A stretch of 5,491 nt of DNA from an uncultured Prevotella sp. (lineage in GTDB: Bacteria; Bacteroidota; Bacteroidia; Bacteroidales; Bacteroidaceae), in the NCBI GenBank assembly GCA_900556795.1, contig USQD01000149.1, positions 1 through 5,491 of the forward strand. The letters are read 5' to 3'. The translations under genes were made by a program, and so were the position numbers. Under the pieces are notes generated by a model, which worked only from the letters and a program-made list of their open reading frames with translations, was not told the origin of the DNA and ran no database searches. This document shows, piece by piece, positions 1 through 5,462 of the stretch. Positions within the stretch are counted from its first letter, which is position 1. Every line of letters starts with the position of its first letter.

Positions 1-713
1 TTACTTTTGGTGGCGCTTATGGCGATCTCCGCTTGCGTGGCATTAACAACATAAATGGAACATCATCTAATGATTATAATCAGACTACGTGGGATTATGA
101 TTATATCCAAATTTGTTTTTATAGGAATGTAACAGTAGCTTGCGAGGGGGATATTCGCACATTATTGGATTACAAGACCTATAAGACTGTTAATACCAAT
201 AAAGCTCGTTTCTATAAATTATTTATGAAGTGTAGCGAATTGACCTCTGCTCCTGAATTGCCTGCTACAACATTAGCGGAGGCCTGCTATTATAAAATGT
301 TCTATGGTTGTGGAAATCTCACCTCTGCCCCTGAATTGCCTGCTACAACATTAGCGGAGGGCTGCTATTGTGCCATGTTCAATGGTTGTACGAATCTCAC
401 TTCTGCCCCAGAATTGCCTGCTACAACATTAGCAGCTGACTGCTATAGTCACATGTTTGAAGATTGTACAAAATTATCAACCGTCACAATGTTGGCACCA
501 AGTGATGAAATAGCTAATAAATATAATGCTTGCTTTAGGTGGCTTTATGATGCCGGAACCGACGCAAGCGTAAGTTCCCGCATACTCAAAGTACAAAATG
601 CGGCAGCATATAAAGCGTTGGTAGATAAAGGTTATCTTCCTGAGATCTGGACGAAAAGCGATACAAAAACTATCGTGGTGGATAAAAATAACGAAATAAT
701 AAATATAGAATAG
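1..713 (+). CDS. BspA-like leucine-rich-repeat protein, C-terminal part (5' end outside window)
   Basis: The frame is open from the first base (codons start at position 3) to a TAG at 711-713, with no stop upstream of the TTG at 33. The gene therefore begins before the window, and no start or signal peptide can be judged. Three near-identical 26-residue repeats (240-473) carry LTSAPELPATTLA followed by CY..MF..C. They are preceded by a half unit (KLFMKCSE) and followed by a degenerate one (KLSTVTMLAPSDEI) that probably caps the solenoid. The MF..C..L pattern resembles BspA-type leucine-rich repeats of Bacteroidales surface or secreted proteins, which often act in adhesion or binding; no ligand can be inferred. 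The tail after residue 180 of the visible part is not repetitive and ends in a polar segment. Codon use looks more AT-rich than in the primase gene. Family call fairly sure, function unknown. Confidence 0.8.
   Translation, partial: TFGGAYGDLRLRGINNINGTSSNDYNQTTWDYDYIQICFYRNVTVACEGDIRTLLDYKTYKTVNTNKARFYKLFMKCSELTSAPELPATTLAEACYYKMFYGCGNLTSAPELPATTLAEGCYCAMFNGCTNLTSAPELPATTLAADCYSHMFEDCTKLSTVTMLAPSDEIANKYNACFRWLYDAGTDASVSSRILKVQNAAAYKALVDKGYLPEIWTKSDTKTIVVDKNNEIINIE
240..473 (+). repeat. Three tandem 78-bp (26-aa) coding repeats
   Basis: Units are 240-317, 318-395 and 396-473, all in frame. A 23-nt block starting GAATTGCCTGCTACAAC is identical in all three, at 255-277, 333-355 and 411-433, exactly 78 bp apart. 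Identity at silent positions suggests recent duplication or gene-conversion homogenisation. Differences concentrate at the variable residues between CY and MF and just after MF, the exposed part of each repeat. Confidence 0.92.
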
Positions 714-735
714 AAGCCATCAGATTACTGAAGTT

Positions 736-756
736 CCGTACGTGATTCAGGTACGG
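736..756. other. Small perfect hairpin downstream of the repeat-protein gene
   Basis: CCGTAC (736-741) and GTACGG (751-756) form a perfect 6-bp stem with a 9-nt loop, 22 nt after the stop codon. No T-run follows, so it is not a classical intrinsic terminator. Its 3' arm shares bases 755-756 with the first stem of the palindromic mosaic, so the two structures cannot form together. Confidence 0.4.
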
Positions 757-948
757 GCTGAAGGCCCAGAAGCTCCTAGCCCAGGGCATCGCCCTGGGTA
801 TATGTAGCAATCAGCAAGGCGCCCTGTAGGGGCAAAAGCTTTATTAATCATCTGGTTTAAAAGCTTTTGCCCTTACAGGGCGACGAGTTTGGGGACCATG
901 AAAACCCAGGACGATGCCCTGGGCTAGGAGCTTCTGCCCCTTCAGGGC
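755..948. repeat. REP/BIME-like nested palindromic mosaic element
   Basis: This non-coding, GC-rich stretch is built from two hairpin types in inverted order. Type A is a 4-bp stem with a 5-nt loop (GCCC-TGAAG-GGGC style) at 755-767, 821-833, 869-881 and 936-948. Type B (CCCAGGGC-ATC-GCCCTGGG) lies at 780-798, with an imperfect copy at 905-923. The outer arms 767-799 and 904-936 are 33-nt inverted repeats with one mismatch. The two outer A stems differ by swaps that keep pairing. It resembles repetitive extragenic palindromes arranged as a mosaic (BIME). I recall similar GCCCTGAAGGGGC / CTCCTAGCCCAGGGC units scattered through Prevotella and Bacteroides genomes, but this is memory and was not searched. 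Such elements can affect mRNA stability, supercoiling or termination and may be spread by REP-associated transposases; none is encoded here. Confidence 0.75.
821..881. repeat. Central long inverted repeat of the mosaic
   Basis: Arms 821-842 and 860-881 are 22-nt inverted repeats with one mismatch (a G-T pair at 829/873), separated by a 17-nt AT-rich loop (843-859). Each arm starts with a type A mini-hairpin and continues into AAAAGCTTT. The long stem and the two mini-hairpins are alternative foldings of the same bases. This part is AT-richer than the outer arms and lacks type B hairpins. Confidence 0.7.
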
Positions 949-1014
949 GTGTGGGGCAAACAGGGCAAAAGTTCAGAGTTGTTCTTTGTCCCACAGATTT
1001 ACACAGATACAATG

Positions 1015-1065
1015 AAAAAAAGGGTCTATATGCCACGATGGTCGGGTGGCGTGTAGACCCTTTTT
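1015..1065 (-). terminator. Strong intrinsic terminator (bidirectional in form), serves the Rpn-family gene
   Basis: The stem pairs 1022-1036 with 1046-1060 (GGGTCTA... with ...TAGACCC): 15 bp including two G-U pairs, around a 9-nt loop. It is flanked by seven A (1015-1021) and five T (1061-1065). Read on the minus strand it lies 56 nt past the stop at 1121 and ends in a run of seven U, a good intrinsic terminator. The plus-strand reading also has a U tract, so it could stop plus-strand transcription too. Its sequence is repeated at 2104-2143. Confidence 0.8.
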
Positions 1066-1120
1066 ATTGTATCAGGGATGCCGGAGGATGGTGTCATGCG
1101 GTCTGATAGGCACTGCATGG

Positions 1121-2029
1121 CTAGAGTTTCAACTGCTTGATTTCCTCTGCCGTCAGCCCCGTCATATCCATGACCATTGCTTCATCCATACCTTGTGCCA
1201 GCATCTTTCTGGCAATCTCAAGGCTTCGCAGGTTCATACCTTTCTCTATACCTTTCTCTATACCTTTCTCTATACCTTTCTCTATGCCTTTCTCCATTCC
1301 TTTCTCCATTCCTTTCTGATATCTGTCATCCAGAAGGGTTCTTTCAACACTTACCGAATCCCAGAATTTGTCATAGGCACGGAGTTCGGCATCAGTAAAG
1401 CCAGAAACTTCAAGATCTTCTACGGCTTTCCCTATCTCCGGGTCATTGAGCAGGTCGGAAGGTATCTCCTTCGTGTTGGAATTGATTTCCGTGAGGAAAC
1501 GGAGCCACAATACCATCATGCGCTTGTCAGCGATGGAATGTGGAGTGAACTTGGGAAGTTCAATGAAGGTGAAATGCAAGCCTTTAATCACCTTATTGCT
1601 GTCCTTATCGTGCACGATGCGGTAGTTGTGGATGAAATCCGGAGTATCATGTGCAAAGATATCATTCACAAGATTTAGGGAATACACTGGTTGCAGTTCG
1701 CTGTATTTTCCTCCCTTTTTAGCCTGACTCACATAGAGCTTGGATGCATTGAACAATACTCGCTGCTGGAAGGCATCAGACCATTCCATCTGCATTTCCA
1801 CGCAGAACTTTCTGCCTCTGACGTCGGTGCAGAGTACATCAACAATGGTATTCTTGCCCCCTTCGAGCTGGGGCACAAGTTCTGTTGGCAGATACTTGAT
1901 TTCTTGTATCTGCTCTTCTTCGCTGAGTGGCAGGAGGGCGTTCAGAAGACTGATCAGTCTTGCAGGATGATTGCCGAATATCTTCTTGAACGTGAGGTCT
2001 GCCTTAGGATCTAAGTACTTCATAACCAT
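1121..2029 (-). CDS. Rpn-family recombination-promoting nuclease / PD-(D/E)XK 'transposase' (PDDEXK_2)
   Basis: This 302-aa protein opens with KYLDPKADLTFKKIFG, the usual start of the PD-(D/E)XK nuclease family transposase (PDDEXK_2, related to Rpn/YhgA). The putative catalytic set is Asp64 (IVDVLC) and Glu78-x-Gln80 (CVEMQ), with Asp10 in the conserved N-terminal segment. Characterised Rpn proteins are DNA endonucleases that raise RecA-independent recombination; some relatives act in phage defence or as toxin-like systems. True transposition is not established for the family. A middle helical region (about 165-235) leads into a tandem GMEK/GIEK stretch (238-264) and a C-terminal helix pair ending AEEIKQLKL. 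ATG at 2029 is used; the Met3 codon at 2023 is equally plausible because relatives often begin at MKYLDP. No Shine-Dalgarno is seen. It has its own promoter and terminator, so it is probably monocistronic. Confidence 0.88.
   Translation of the reverse strand: MVMKYLDPKADLTFKKIFGNHPARLISLLNALLPLSEEEQIQEIKYLPTELVPQLEGGKNTIVDVLCTDVRGRKFCVEMQMEWSDAFQQRVLFNASKLYVSQAKKGGKYSELQPVYSLNLVNDIFAHDTPDFIHNYRIVHDKDSNKVIKGLHFTFIELPKFTPHSIADKRMMVLWLRFLTEINSNTKEIPSDLLNDPEIGKAVEDLEVSGFTDAELRAYDKFWDSVSVERTLLDDRYQKGMEKGMEKGIEKGIEKGIEKGIEKGMNLRSLEIARKMLAQGMDEAMVMDMTGLTAEEIKQLKL
1239..1316 (-). repeat. 12-bp tandem repeat inside the Rpn-family gene
   Basis: Six copies of CCTTTCTCTATA-type units (plus-strand reading) start at 1239, 1251, 1263, 1275, 1287 and 1299, and a partial seventh starts at 1311. 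The first three are identical; the last two carry CCATT instead of CTATA. On the minus strand they encode repeating G-I/M-E-K, charged and probably helical or a flexible linker. The period is a multiple of three, so copy-number change alters length without a frameshift. Such KG-E repeats are common at this place in the family. Confidence 0.9.
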
Positions 2030-2049
2030 CTGTTTTAAAATCTACAGCG

Positions 2050-2080
2050 CAAAGTTACGACTTTATTTTCATATCTGCAA
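2050..2080 (-). promoter_or_regulatory. Bacteroidetes-type promoter of the Rpn-family gene
   Basis: On the minus strand TAACTTTG (2057-2050) matches the Bacteroidetes -7 consensus TAnnTTTG exactly. A TTG (2080-2078) lies 20 bp upstream as the -33 element. The predicted transcript would start near 2044, giving a leader of about 15 nt before the ATG at 2029. It lies between the hairpin at 2104-2143 and the gene, which supports independent transcription. Confidence 0.7.
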
Positions 2081-2103
2081 GAGATTTCGGGGAAAAGTTA
2101 CAG

Positions 2104-2143
2104 AAAAAGGGTCTATATGCCACGATGAACGGGTGGCGTATAG
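2104..2143 (-). terminator. Second copy of the hairpin terminator, serves DUF4248
   Basis: CTATATGCCAC (2113-2123) pairs with GTGGCGTATAG (2133-2143), 11 bp with one G-U pair and a 9-nt loop. On the minus strand the hairpin begins 6 nt after the DUF4248 stop and is followed by ACCC and five U (2108-2104). Bases 2109-2127 are identical to 1022-1040 of the other terminator, but the outer GGGTC/GACCC pairs are lost, so the stem is shorter and the U tract is offset by 4 nt. Probably a weaker terminator. Confidence 0.62.
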
Positions 2144-2149
2144 CGGATT

Positions 2150-2362
2150 CTACGGCTCGTCCAGGTATTCGAAGATGAGTTCTACCTGGTGGCGGGTGAA
2201 GTAGTGGAGGCGCTTGCACTGCTGGGGACCATAAATGGCGGCAAACAGGGCGGGAATGCGCTTGATCCAGCGTGATAGGCGGGCTAGAGCCGCCTTCTCC
2301 GTTGCCTTGGGAAAGTAGAGCATCGCAAGCTCTGCCTTATCGTAATTTCTGACTTCTATCAT
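2150..2362 (-). CDS. DUF4248 domain-containing small protein
   Basis: This 70-aa protein has the DUF4248 pattern I recall: YDKAELAMLYFP near the N terminus, an Arg-Trp-Ile helix (LSRWIKRIP, about 29-37), and a C-terminal RHQVELIFEYLDEP. It is basic, with no signal peptide or membrane segment. The fold looks like a short helical domain, perhaps nucleic-acid binding, but no function is established for the family. The ATG at 2362 is fixed by an in-frame TAG at 2368-2366, so the gene cannot extend upstream. It follows the primase-helicase gene in the same direction after 139 bp, a pairing common in Bacteroidales, and the 21-bp repeat array lies between them. A hairpin terminator follows directly. 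No exact TAnnTTTG promoter was found in its leader, so it may depend on read-through from the primase gene or on a divergent promoter. Confidence 0.82.
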   Translation of the reverse strand: MIEVRNYDKAELAMLYFPKATEKAALARLSRWIKRIPALFAAIYGPQQCKRLHYFTRHQVELIFEYLDEP

Positions 2363-2418
2363 AGGCTATTTATTCATTTTATAGGTTTCATTTAAAAACT
2401 CCGGGAAATTTTAAAATC

Positions 2419-2502
2419 TCTCTGAAAGATAGGAAATTATCTCTGAGAGATAAAAAAATATCTCTCAGGGAGAAATTGTTTTCTCTGTAGGATAGGGGGA
2501 CT
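2419..2502. repeat. Four 21-bp direct repeats with central dyads (iteron- or operator-like)
   Basis: Units start at 2419, 2440, 2461 and 2482, exactly 21 bp apart. Each begins TCTCT-N-ARRGA: TCTCTGAAAGA, TCTCTGAGAGA, TCTCTCAGGGA and TCTCTGTAGGA. The ideal dyad TCTCT-N-AGAGA is perfect in unit 2, where it extends to TTATCTCT-G-AGAGATAA (2437-2453). It has one mismatch in units 1 and 3 and two in unit 4. Dyad centres are 2424, 2445, 2466 and 2487. Two helical turns per unit would put all sites on one face of the DNA. The array fills the gap between the primase stop (TAA at 2504-2502) and the DUF4248 leader. It could be a cooperative operator upstream of DUF4248 or iterons of a replication origin beside its primase gene. 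Confidence 0.82.
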
Positions 2503-4742
2503 TATCTACCCTTATCCATCAGGTCTCTGTCGGTAGGCAGGATTTCCGAAACAATCCATTTGTTGCCGTCCTCTTCGTGCTTCTGCTGGAAACCGAGATT
2601 CTGCATCGTCTGGCTGATGTCACGGTTTGACATCGTGTCGCGGAAGATGGAATTGGTGCAGATGCGCTCCAGAATATCACTGGTGCGGCGACGGAAGATG
2701 TTCTGGACAGGCGTATCCTCATCGGGAACCTTGTAGAACTTGAGGATTCTTTCGGCTATGTAGTCGTTCACCTGGAACAGTTTGTTGCGCACCGACTGGC
2801 GTTTGATTTCCTCATCGGTGAGCCAGTATTTCCAGTCGTCCTCCGTCAGTCCCTTCTTCTTCTTTTCGAGCACCTTCCTGGCAAGTGCCACCGCCTGGGA
2901 GTAGATGCCCTCATAGTTGAAGGGATGGGTATAGGGATTTTCTATCTTCCGGATATGCCATGTCATGTATCTGCGGCTTTCGTCCTCAGGGATGATATGG
3001 ACATTGTTGCTCGTGGCACAGAAGGAGGCATTCCTCTTCAGCTGGCAACTGTACATGTGGTAGGGGATGCGATAGGTCACTGCCATCTTGGTGATGCTGC
3101 TCTTCAGCGAATTCAGGTTCTTGCCATGGGGCACTCCGAACTCATCCAGCAGTACCAGTCCCTTCGAGGCTATCAGCTCCAGGAATTCCTTCGACTTGTA
3201 GTCGCCCGCCGAGTCGTTGGCGAAGTATTCTCGCAGCGATGGCGGGAGGAGGCGTTCGAAGAAGGTGGTCTTGAAGATGCCGCCCTTGCCCACGAAGATG
3301 AGGATAGCCTGGTTGGCGGTGTGGCTGGTGGTCCATTCCACGATCATTCCGACAAACCATTTCTTGAAAATCTCTATGAATTCCTCTTCCGTATGATAGT
3401 TGTTGGGACAGTCTATCACGGTCACCTTTCGGGCGAGTTCTGCGATATAGTCGGGGTCGCCCTCCTGCCAGGGTGGCAGGTCCTTGAGATATTCCTCCAT
3501 CGGGTTGTAGTCGGCGCTGAACTCGCTGTTCACGATGATGTTGAGGCGCTTGGTTGAGGTTCTGATTCCGTCCTTTTCCATTCTTAGAAAGATGGAGTTC
3601 ATGATGGAATCCTCCACGTCGGTCCAGCAGTAGTACTTGGTCTTTCCCACATAGCGTCCCCTGAGCTGCAGCTTGTTGGTGATGGTGTTGTGGCGGAAGT
3701 CGTAGTTGGTCTCCAGCCATTGCATGACGTTTTTGGTGGATGCGAGTTTTTTCGTGTTTCCTCTAGGCATTTCGCAGCTCCAGCATCCCTGGCTTTCCGT
3801 ATGGTTGTATACCCAGTCAATCACCTGCTGTGTTCCGTCGTGTGCGGCATATTCCTTCGTCATCCATTGTTCCACATCCTCCTTCCTTGCCCCGTAGTTG
3901 TGGCAGAAGGTGGCAAACTGCATGACGAATTCATGCCGATGTCCCGTTTCGAACTGCACATACCAGTTTTTCGACATCTCTTCCACTTTTCTGATGATAT
4001 CTTCAGAGTTGGGTGGTGTCGTGTTCTGCTGTTCCTCAGCCGTCGGGGCGCCTTTTCCAGCCTTACGCTTTCTAGGCGGCTTGCGTTTCTCTTCCTCCTT
4101 CTTCTCTTCGTTCCGGATGAAGTCTTCGGTCTCTTCCGGCGTCACGTCAATTGCCGTGGCATCCCATTGGAAGTAGGCATTCTCGTCGTGCGCCAGACCG
4201 CAGATTCGGGTCATGTTGGTGCACTGTCTGTCAGCCTTCAGTCCTAGTGCTTCGTCATACAGTTTCATCGCCTTGGTGATGGCTATATGGTGCAGGTCGG
4301 TGGCTGCCAGAGGACAGCCTTTGGGTCGGGTGTATCGGCACAGGATTCTGATTCCCTTCCCGCTGATGGTCCGGTAAGCCGCCATGGTGTTCCTGATGCC
4401 TTTCACCTTCTCCATTGCCAGTTCCATCTGTTCCGTTGAGAGGTTGTCATAGTCCAGCATGAGCCAGAAGGTTTCCCATCCGAAGTCTTCCAGCTTTTTT
4501 CCAGTGCGCATGAATTGGATAGAAGGGCAGATGCCATGCGATCTCTGCTTTCTACTCATTGCCAGTTTTCTGTCTATCTTGGCATCAATTCTATACCCTT
4601 CCGTATTCTGCTGGGTATAGACGTCAGTCGTGATGAATTCCTCCAGTTTCTGAAGGCTTTCCAGTGGACGGTTGATAGTAGTGTTCAACGTCTCGAAAAA
4701 CGATGGCAGTTTGTCCTGTCCTTCTTTTTGATTTATCTTCAT
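2502..4742 (-). CDS. BT4734-like primase domain fused to VirE/VapE-type P-loop helicase domain
   Basis: This 746-aa protein appears to be a replication primase-helicase of the 'virulence-associated E' group. Residues 1-200 match the BT4734-like N-terminal domain, an archaeo-eukaryotic-primase-like fold: LMLDYDN with Asp97 and Asp99 as probable metal ligands, then SGKGIRILCRY (127-137) and RICGLAHDENAYF (179-191). A charged linker (205-245) follows. The middle holds a conserved GCWSCEMP (319-326). The VirE-type ATPase covers about 440-600: Walker A GKGGIFKTT (485-493), Walker B LVLLDE (Asp533, Glu534), a polar FCATSNN (574-580) as candidate sensor 1, and ESRR (588-591) as candidate arginine finger. 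The C-terminal 100 residues look like a helical, DNA-binding-type region. Despite the name, no virulence role is implied. It has its own promoter upstream; the 21-bp array and DUF4248 lie downstream. Full-length, with no frameshift seen. Confidence 0.87.
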   Translation of the reverse strand: MKINQKEGQDKLPSFFETLNTTINRPLESLQKLEEFITTDVYTQQNTEGYRIDAKIDRKLAMSRKQRSHGICPSIQFMRTGKKLEDFGWETFWLMLDYDNLSTEQMELAMEKVKGIRNTMAAYRTISGKGIRILCRYTRPKGCPLAATDLHHIAITKAMKLYDEALGLKADRQCTNMTRICGLAHDENAYFQWDATAIDVTPEETEDFIRNEEKKEEEKRKPPRKRKAGKGAPTAEEQQNTTPPNSEDIIRKVEEMSKNWYVQFETGHRHEFVMQFATFCHNYGARKEDVEQWMTKEYAAHDGTQQVIDWVYNHTESQGCWSCEMPRGNTKKLASTKNVMQWLETNYDFRHNTITNKLQLRGRYVGKTKYYCWTDVEDSIMNSIFLRMEKDGIRTSTKRLNIIVNSEFSADYNPMEEYLKDLPPWQEGDPDYIAELARKVTVIDCPNNYHTEEEFIEIFKKWFVGMIVEWTTSHTANQAILIFVGKGGIFKTTFFERLLPPSLREYFANDSAGDYKSKEFLELIASKGLVLLDEFGVPHGKNLNSLKSSITKMAVTYRIPYHMYSCQLKRNASFCATSNNVHIIPEDESRRYMTWHIRKIENPYTHPFNYEGIYSQAVALARKVLEKKKKGLTEDDWKYWLTDEEIKRQSVRNKLFQVNDYIAERILKFYKVPDEDTPVQNIFRRRTSDILERICTNSIFRDTMSNRDISQTMQNLGFQQKHEEDGNKWIVSEILPTDRDLMDKGR

Positions 4743-4758
4743 ACTCAGAAATTTTTTA

Positions 4759-4806
4759 GTGGCGGCTTGCTTTTTAGGGTAGGTCGTCGATAATTAATAC
4801 CGCCAC
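4759..4806. other. Inverted repeat in the primase leader
   Basis: GTGGCGG (4759-4765) and CCGCCAC (4800-4806) are perfect 7-bp inverted repeats separated by 34 bp. The far arm touches the last base of the -7 element and the expected start point; the near arm ends 17 bp before the ATG. It could be a looping operator or a leader hairpin. With 7 bp and a long loop, chance cannot be excluded. Confidence 0.4.
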
Positions 4807-4837
4807 AAAGATAGCATTTTTTTTCGAGAGATGCAAA
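4806..4837 (-). promoter_or_regulatory. Bacteroidetes-type promoter of the primase-helicase gene
   Basis: On the minus strand the -33 element TTTG (4837-4834) and the -7 element TATCTTTG (4813-4806) both match consensus and are 20 bp apart. Transcription would begin near 4800, giving a leader of roughly 57 nt to the ATG at 4742. The bases just before the ATG are A-rich, as usual for Bacteroidetes translation starts, with no Shine-Dalgarno. Confidence 0.75.
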
Positions 4838-4844
4838 TCCGTCT

Positions 4845-4854
4845 TACGAACGTA
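4845..4854. promoter_or_regulatory. Short palindrome just upstream of the primase -33 element
   Basis: TACG-AA-CGTA is a perfect 4+4 dyad, 7 bp upstream of the -33 element at 4834-4837. The flanks add a partial TTAC/GTAA symmetry (4844-4858). Its position suits an activator or repressor site, but it is short. It is not an obvious LytTR-type site, which is normally a pair of direct repeats. Confidence 0.3.
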
Positions 4855-4906
4855 GTAATATTGTCAACGAACAACCTGTTTGAAGCAATTTAGCCACATG
4901 AGCAGT

Positions 4907-5410
4907 TTAATACTTTTTGAGTATGATGCAGCAATCCTCAAATTTATTCTTGTAACTTGGAGTGATTGAAAATTCCTGTCCCATGACGATTACAGTATCT
5001 CCTATCTTTTTCGTGATGTAGTTGTAATTGACAGCAACGGATCTGCTGATTCTTATAAACTGTTCGCATCCGTCTCTTTGCAGCTGTGACAGCGTAGAAT
5101 GGAGTAGGGTGCTATGCAGATGAATCCTACCATCGCCGGCGCATACCTCTGTATACGAACCGCATGCCTTCAGATATGCTATCTGATTGATAGGCAACAC
5201 GGTATTTTCATCAATACCGTTCATAACCACGAATTTCTTGATAGGCAGCGTTTGTTGCTGGAGCTGGATTTTCGTTATCTGTCTGATGTCACGGATAACT
5301 TCTTTCTCCAGTCCCTGGCTGAGAAGATACTTCTCTGCATCCATTACTACTGCCTTTAGTACAGTTTTTACCATTTCGTCTAATGGAACAATTGCTTTTT
5401 TATGTTTCAT
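4907..5410 (-). CDS. Stand-alone LytTR-type DNA-binding transcriptional regulator
   Basis: This 167-aa protein carries a C-terminal LytTR domain at about residues 68-158. Visible family hallmarks are LPINQIAYLKACGSYTEV (72-89), a strand then helix ending LHSTLSQL, the signature FIRISRSVAVNYNYI (118-132, usually F.R.HRS..VN...I), and the final strand EFSITPSYKNKF (146-157). The usual His of the HRS motif is Ser here (Ser122). There is no response-receiver domain or membrane segment. The N-terminal 60 residues look like a helical region that could dimerise or sense a partner. LytTR proteins bind DNA as a ten-stranded beta fold, usually at paired direct repeats. The ATG at 5410 is preceded by an A-rich leader (AAACAAACAAA). 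It is 164 bp upstream of the primase gene, same strand, but that gene has its own promoter. Target genes are unknown. No clear terminator follows. Confidence 0.86.
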   Translation of the reverse strand: MKHKKAIVPLDEMVKTVLKAVVMDAEKYLLSQGLEKEVIRDIRQITKIQLQQQTLPIKKFVVMNGIDENTVLPINQIAYLKACGSYTEVCAGDGRIHLHSTLLHSTLSQLQRDGCEQFIRISRSVAVNYNYITKKIGDTVIVMGQEFSITPSYKNKFEDCCIILKKY

Positions 5411-5462
5411 TTTGTTTGTTTTTAAAAAATGCTGTAAAGTGAATCATTTTTTTGTAAATAGC

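Noticed and set aside
992..1008. Direct repeat CACAGAT-TTA-CACAGAT
   Set aside because: Only two 7-bp copies. It resembles a common low-complexity motif of Bacteroidetes spacers, and no function can be argued.
867..1106. A 79-aa plus-strand open frame after the repeat-protein gene
   Set aside because: It is made of the palindromic mosaic and the terminator hairpin; its Gly/Pro/Arg-rich translation is a by-product of the GC-rich repeat and shows no domain.
1070..1108. Inverted repeat TATCAG / CTGATA between the terminator and the Rpn-family stop
   Set aside because: Six base pairs with a 27-nt loop is within chance expectation, and a stronger terminator is adjacent.
1046..1678. A 210-aa plus-strand open frame with an FLYT repeat
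   Set aside because: Antisense shadow of the Rpn-family gene; the repeat is the reverse reading of the 12-bp tract, and the minus-strand frame has clear family motifs and a promoter.
2366..2391. Two tiny chained minus-strand frames (MKPIK and MNK) with an overlapping ATGA just before the DUF4248 start
   Set aside because: Too short to support a leader-peptide claim; ATG and stop triplets are frequent in AT-rich leaders.
2419..2502. CRISPR array reading of the 21-bp repeats
   Set aside because: The units are contiguous with no separate unique spacers of 30 bp or so, repeats are imperfect, and no cas gene is present.
2925..3557. Long plus-strand open frame inside the primase gene
   Set aside because: Antisense of a high-GC coding region whose minus-strand frame has Walker A and Walker B motifs; no plus-strand family resemblance or promoter. 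The same holds for 3690-4247.
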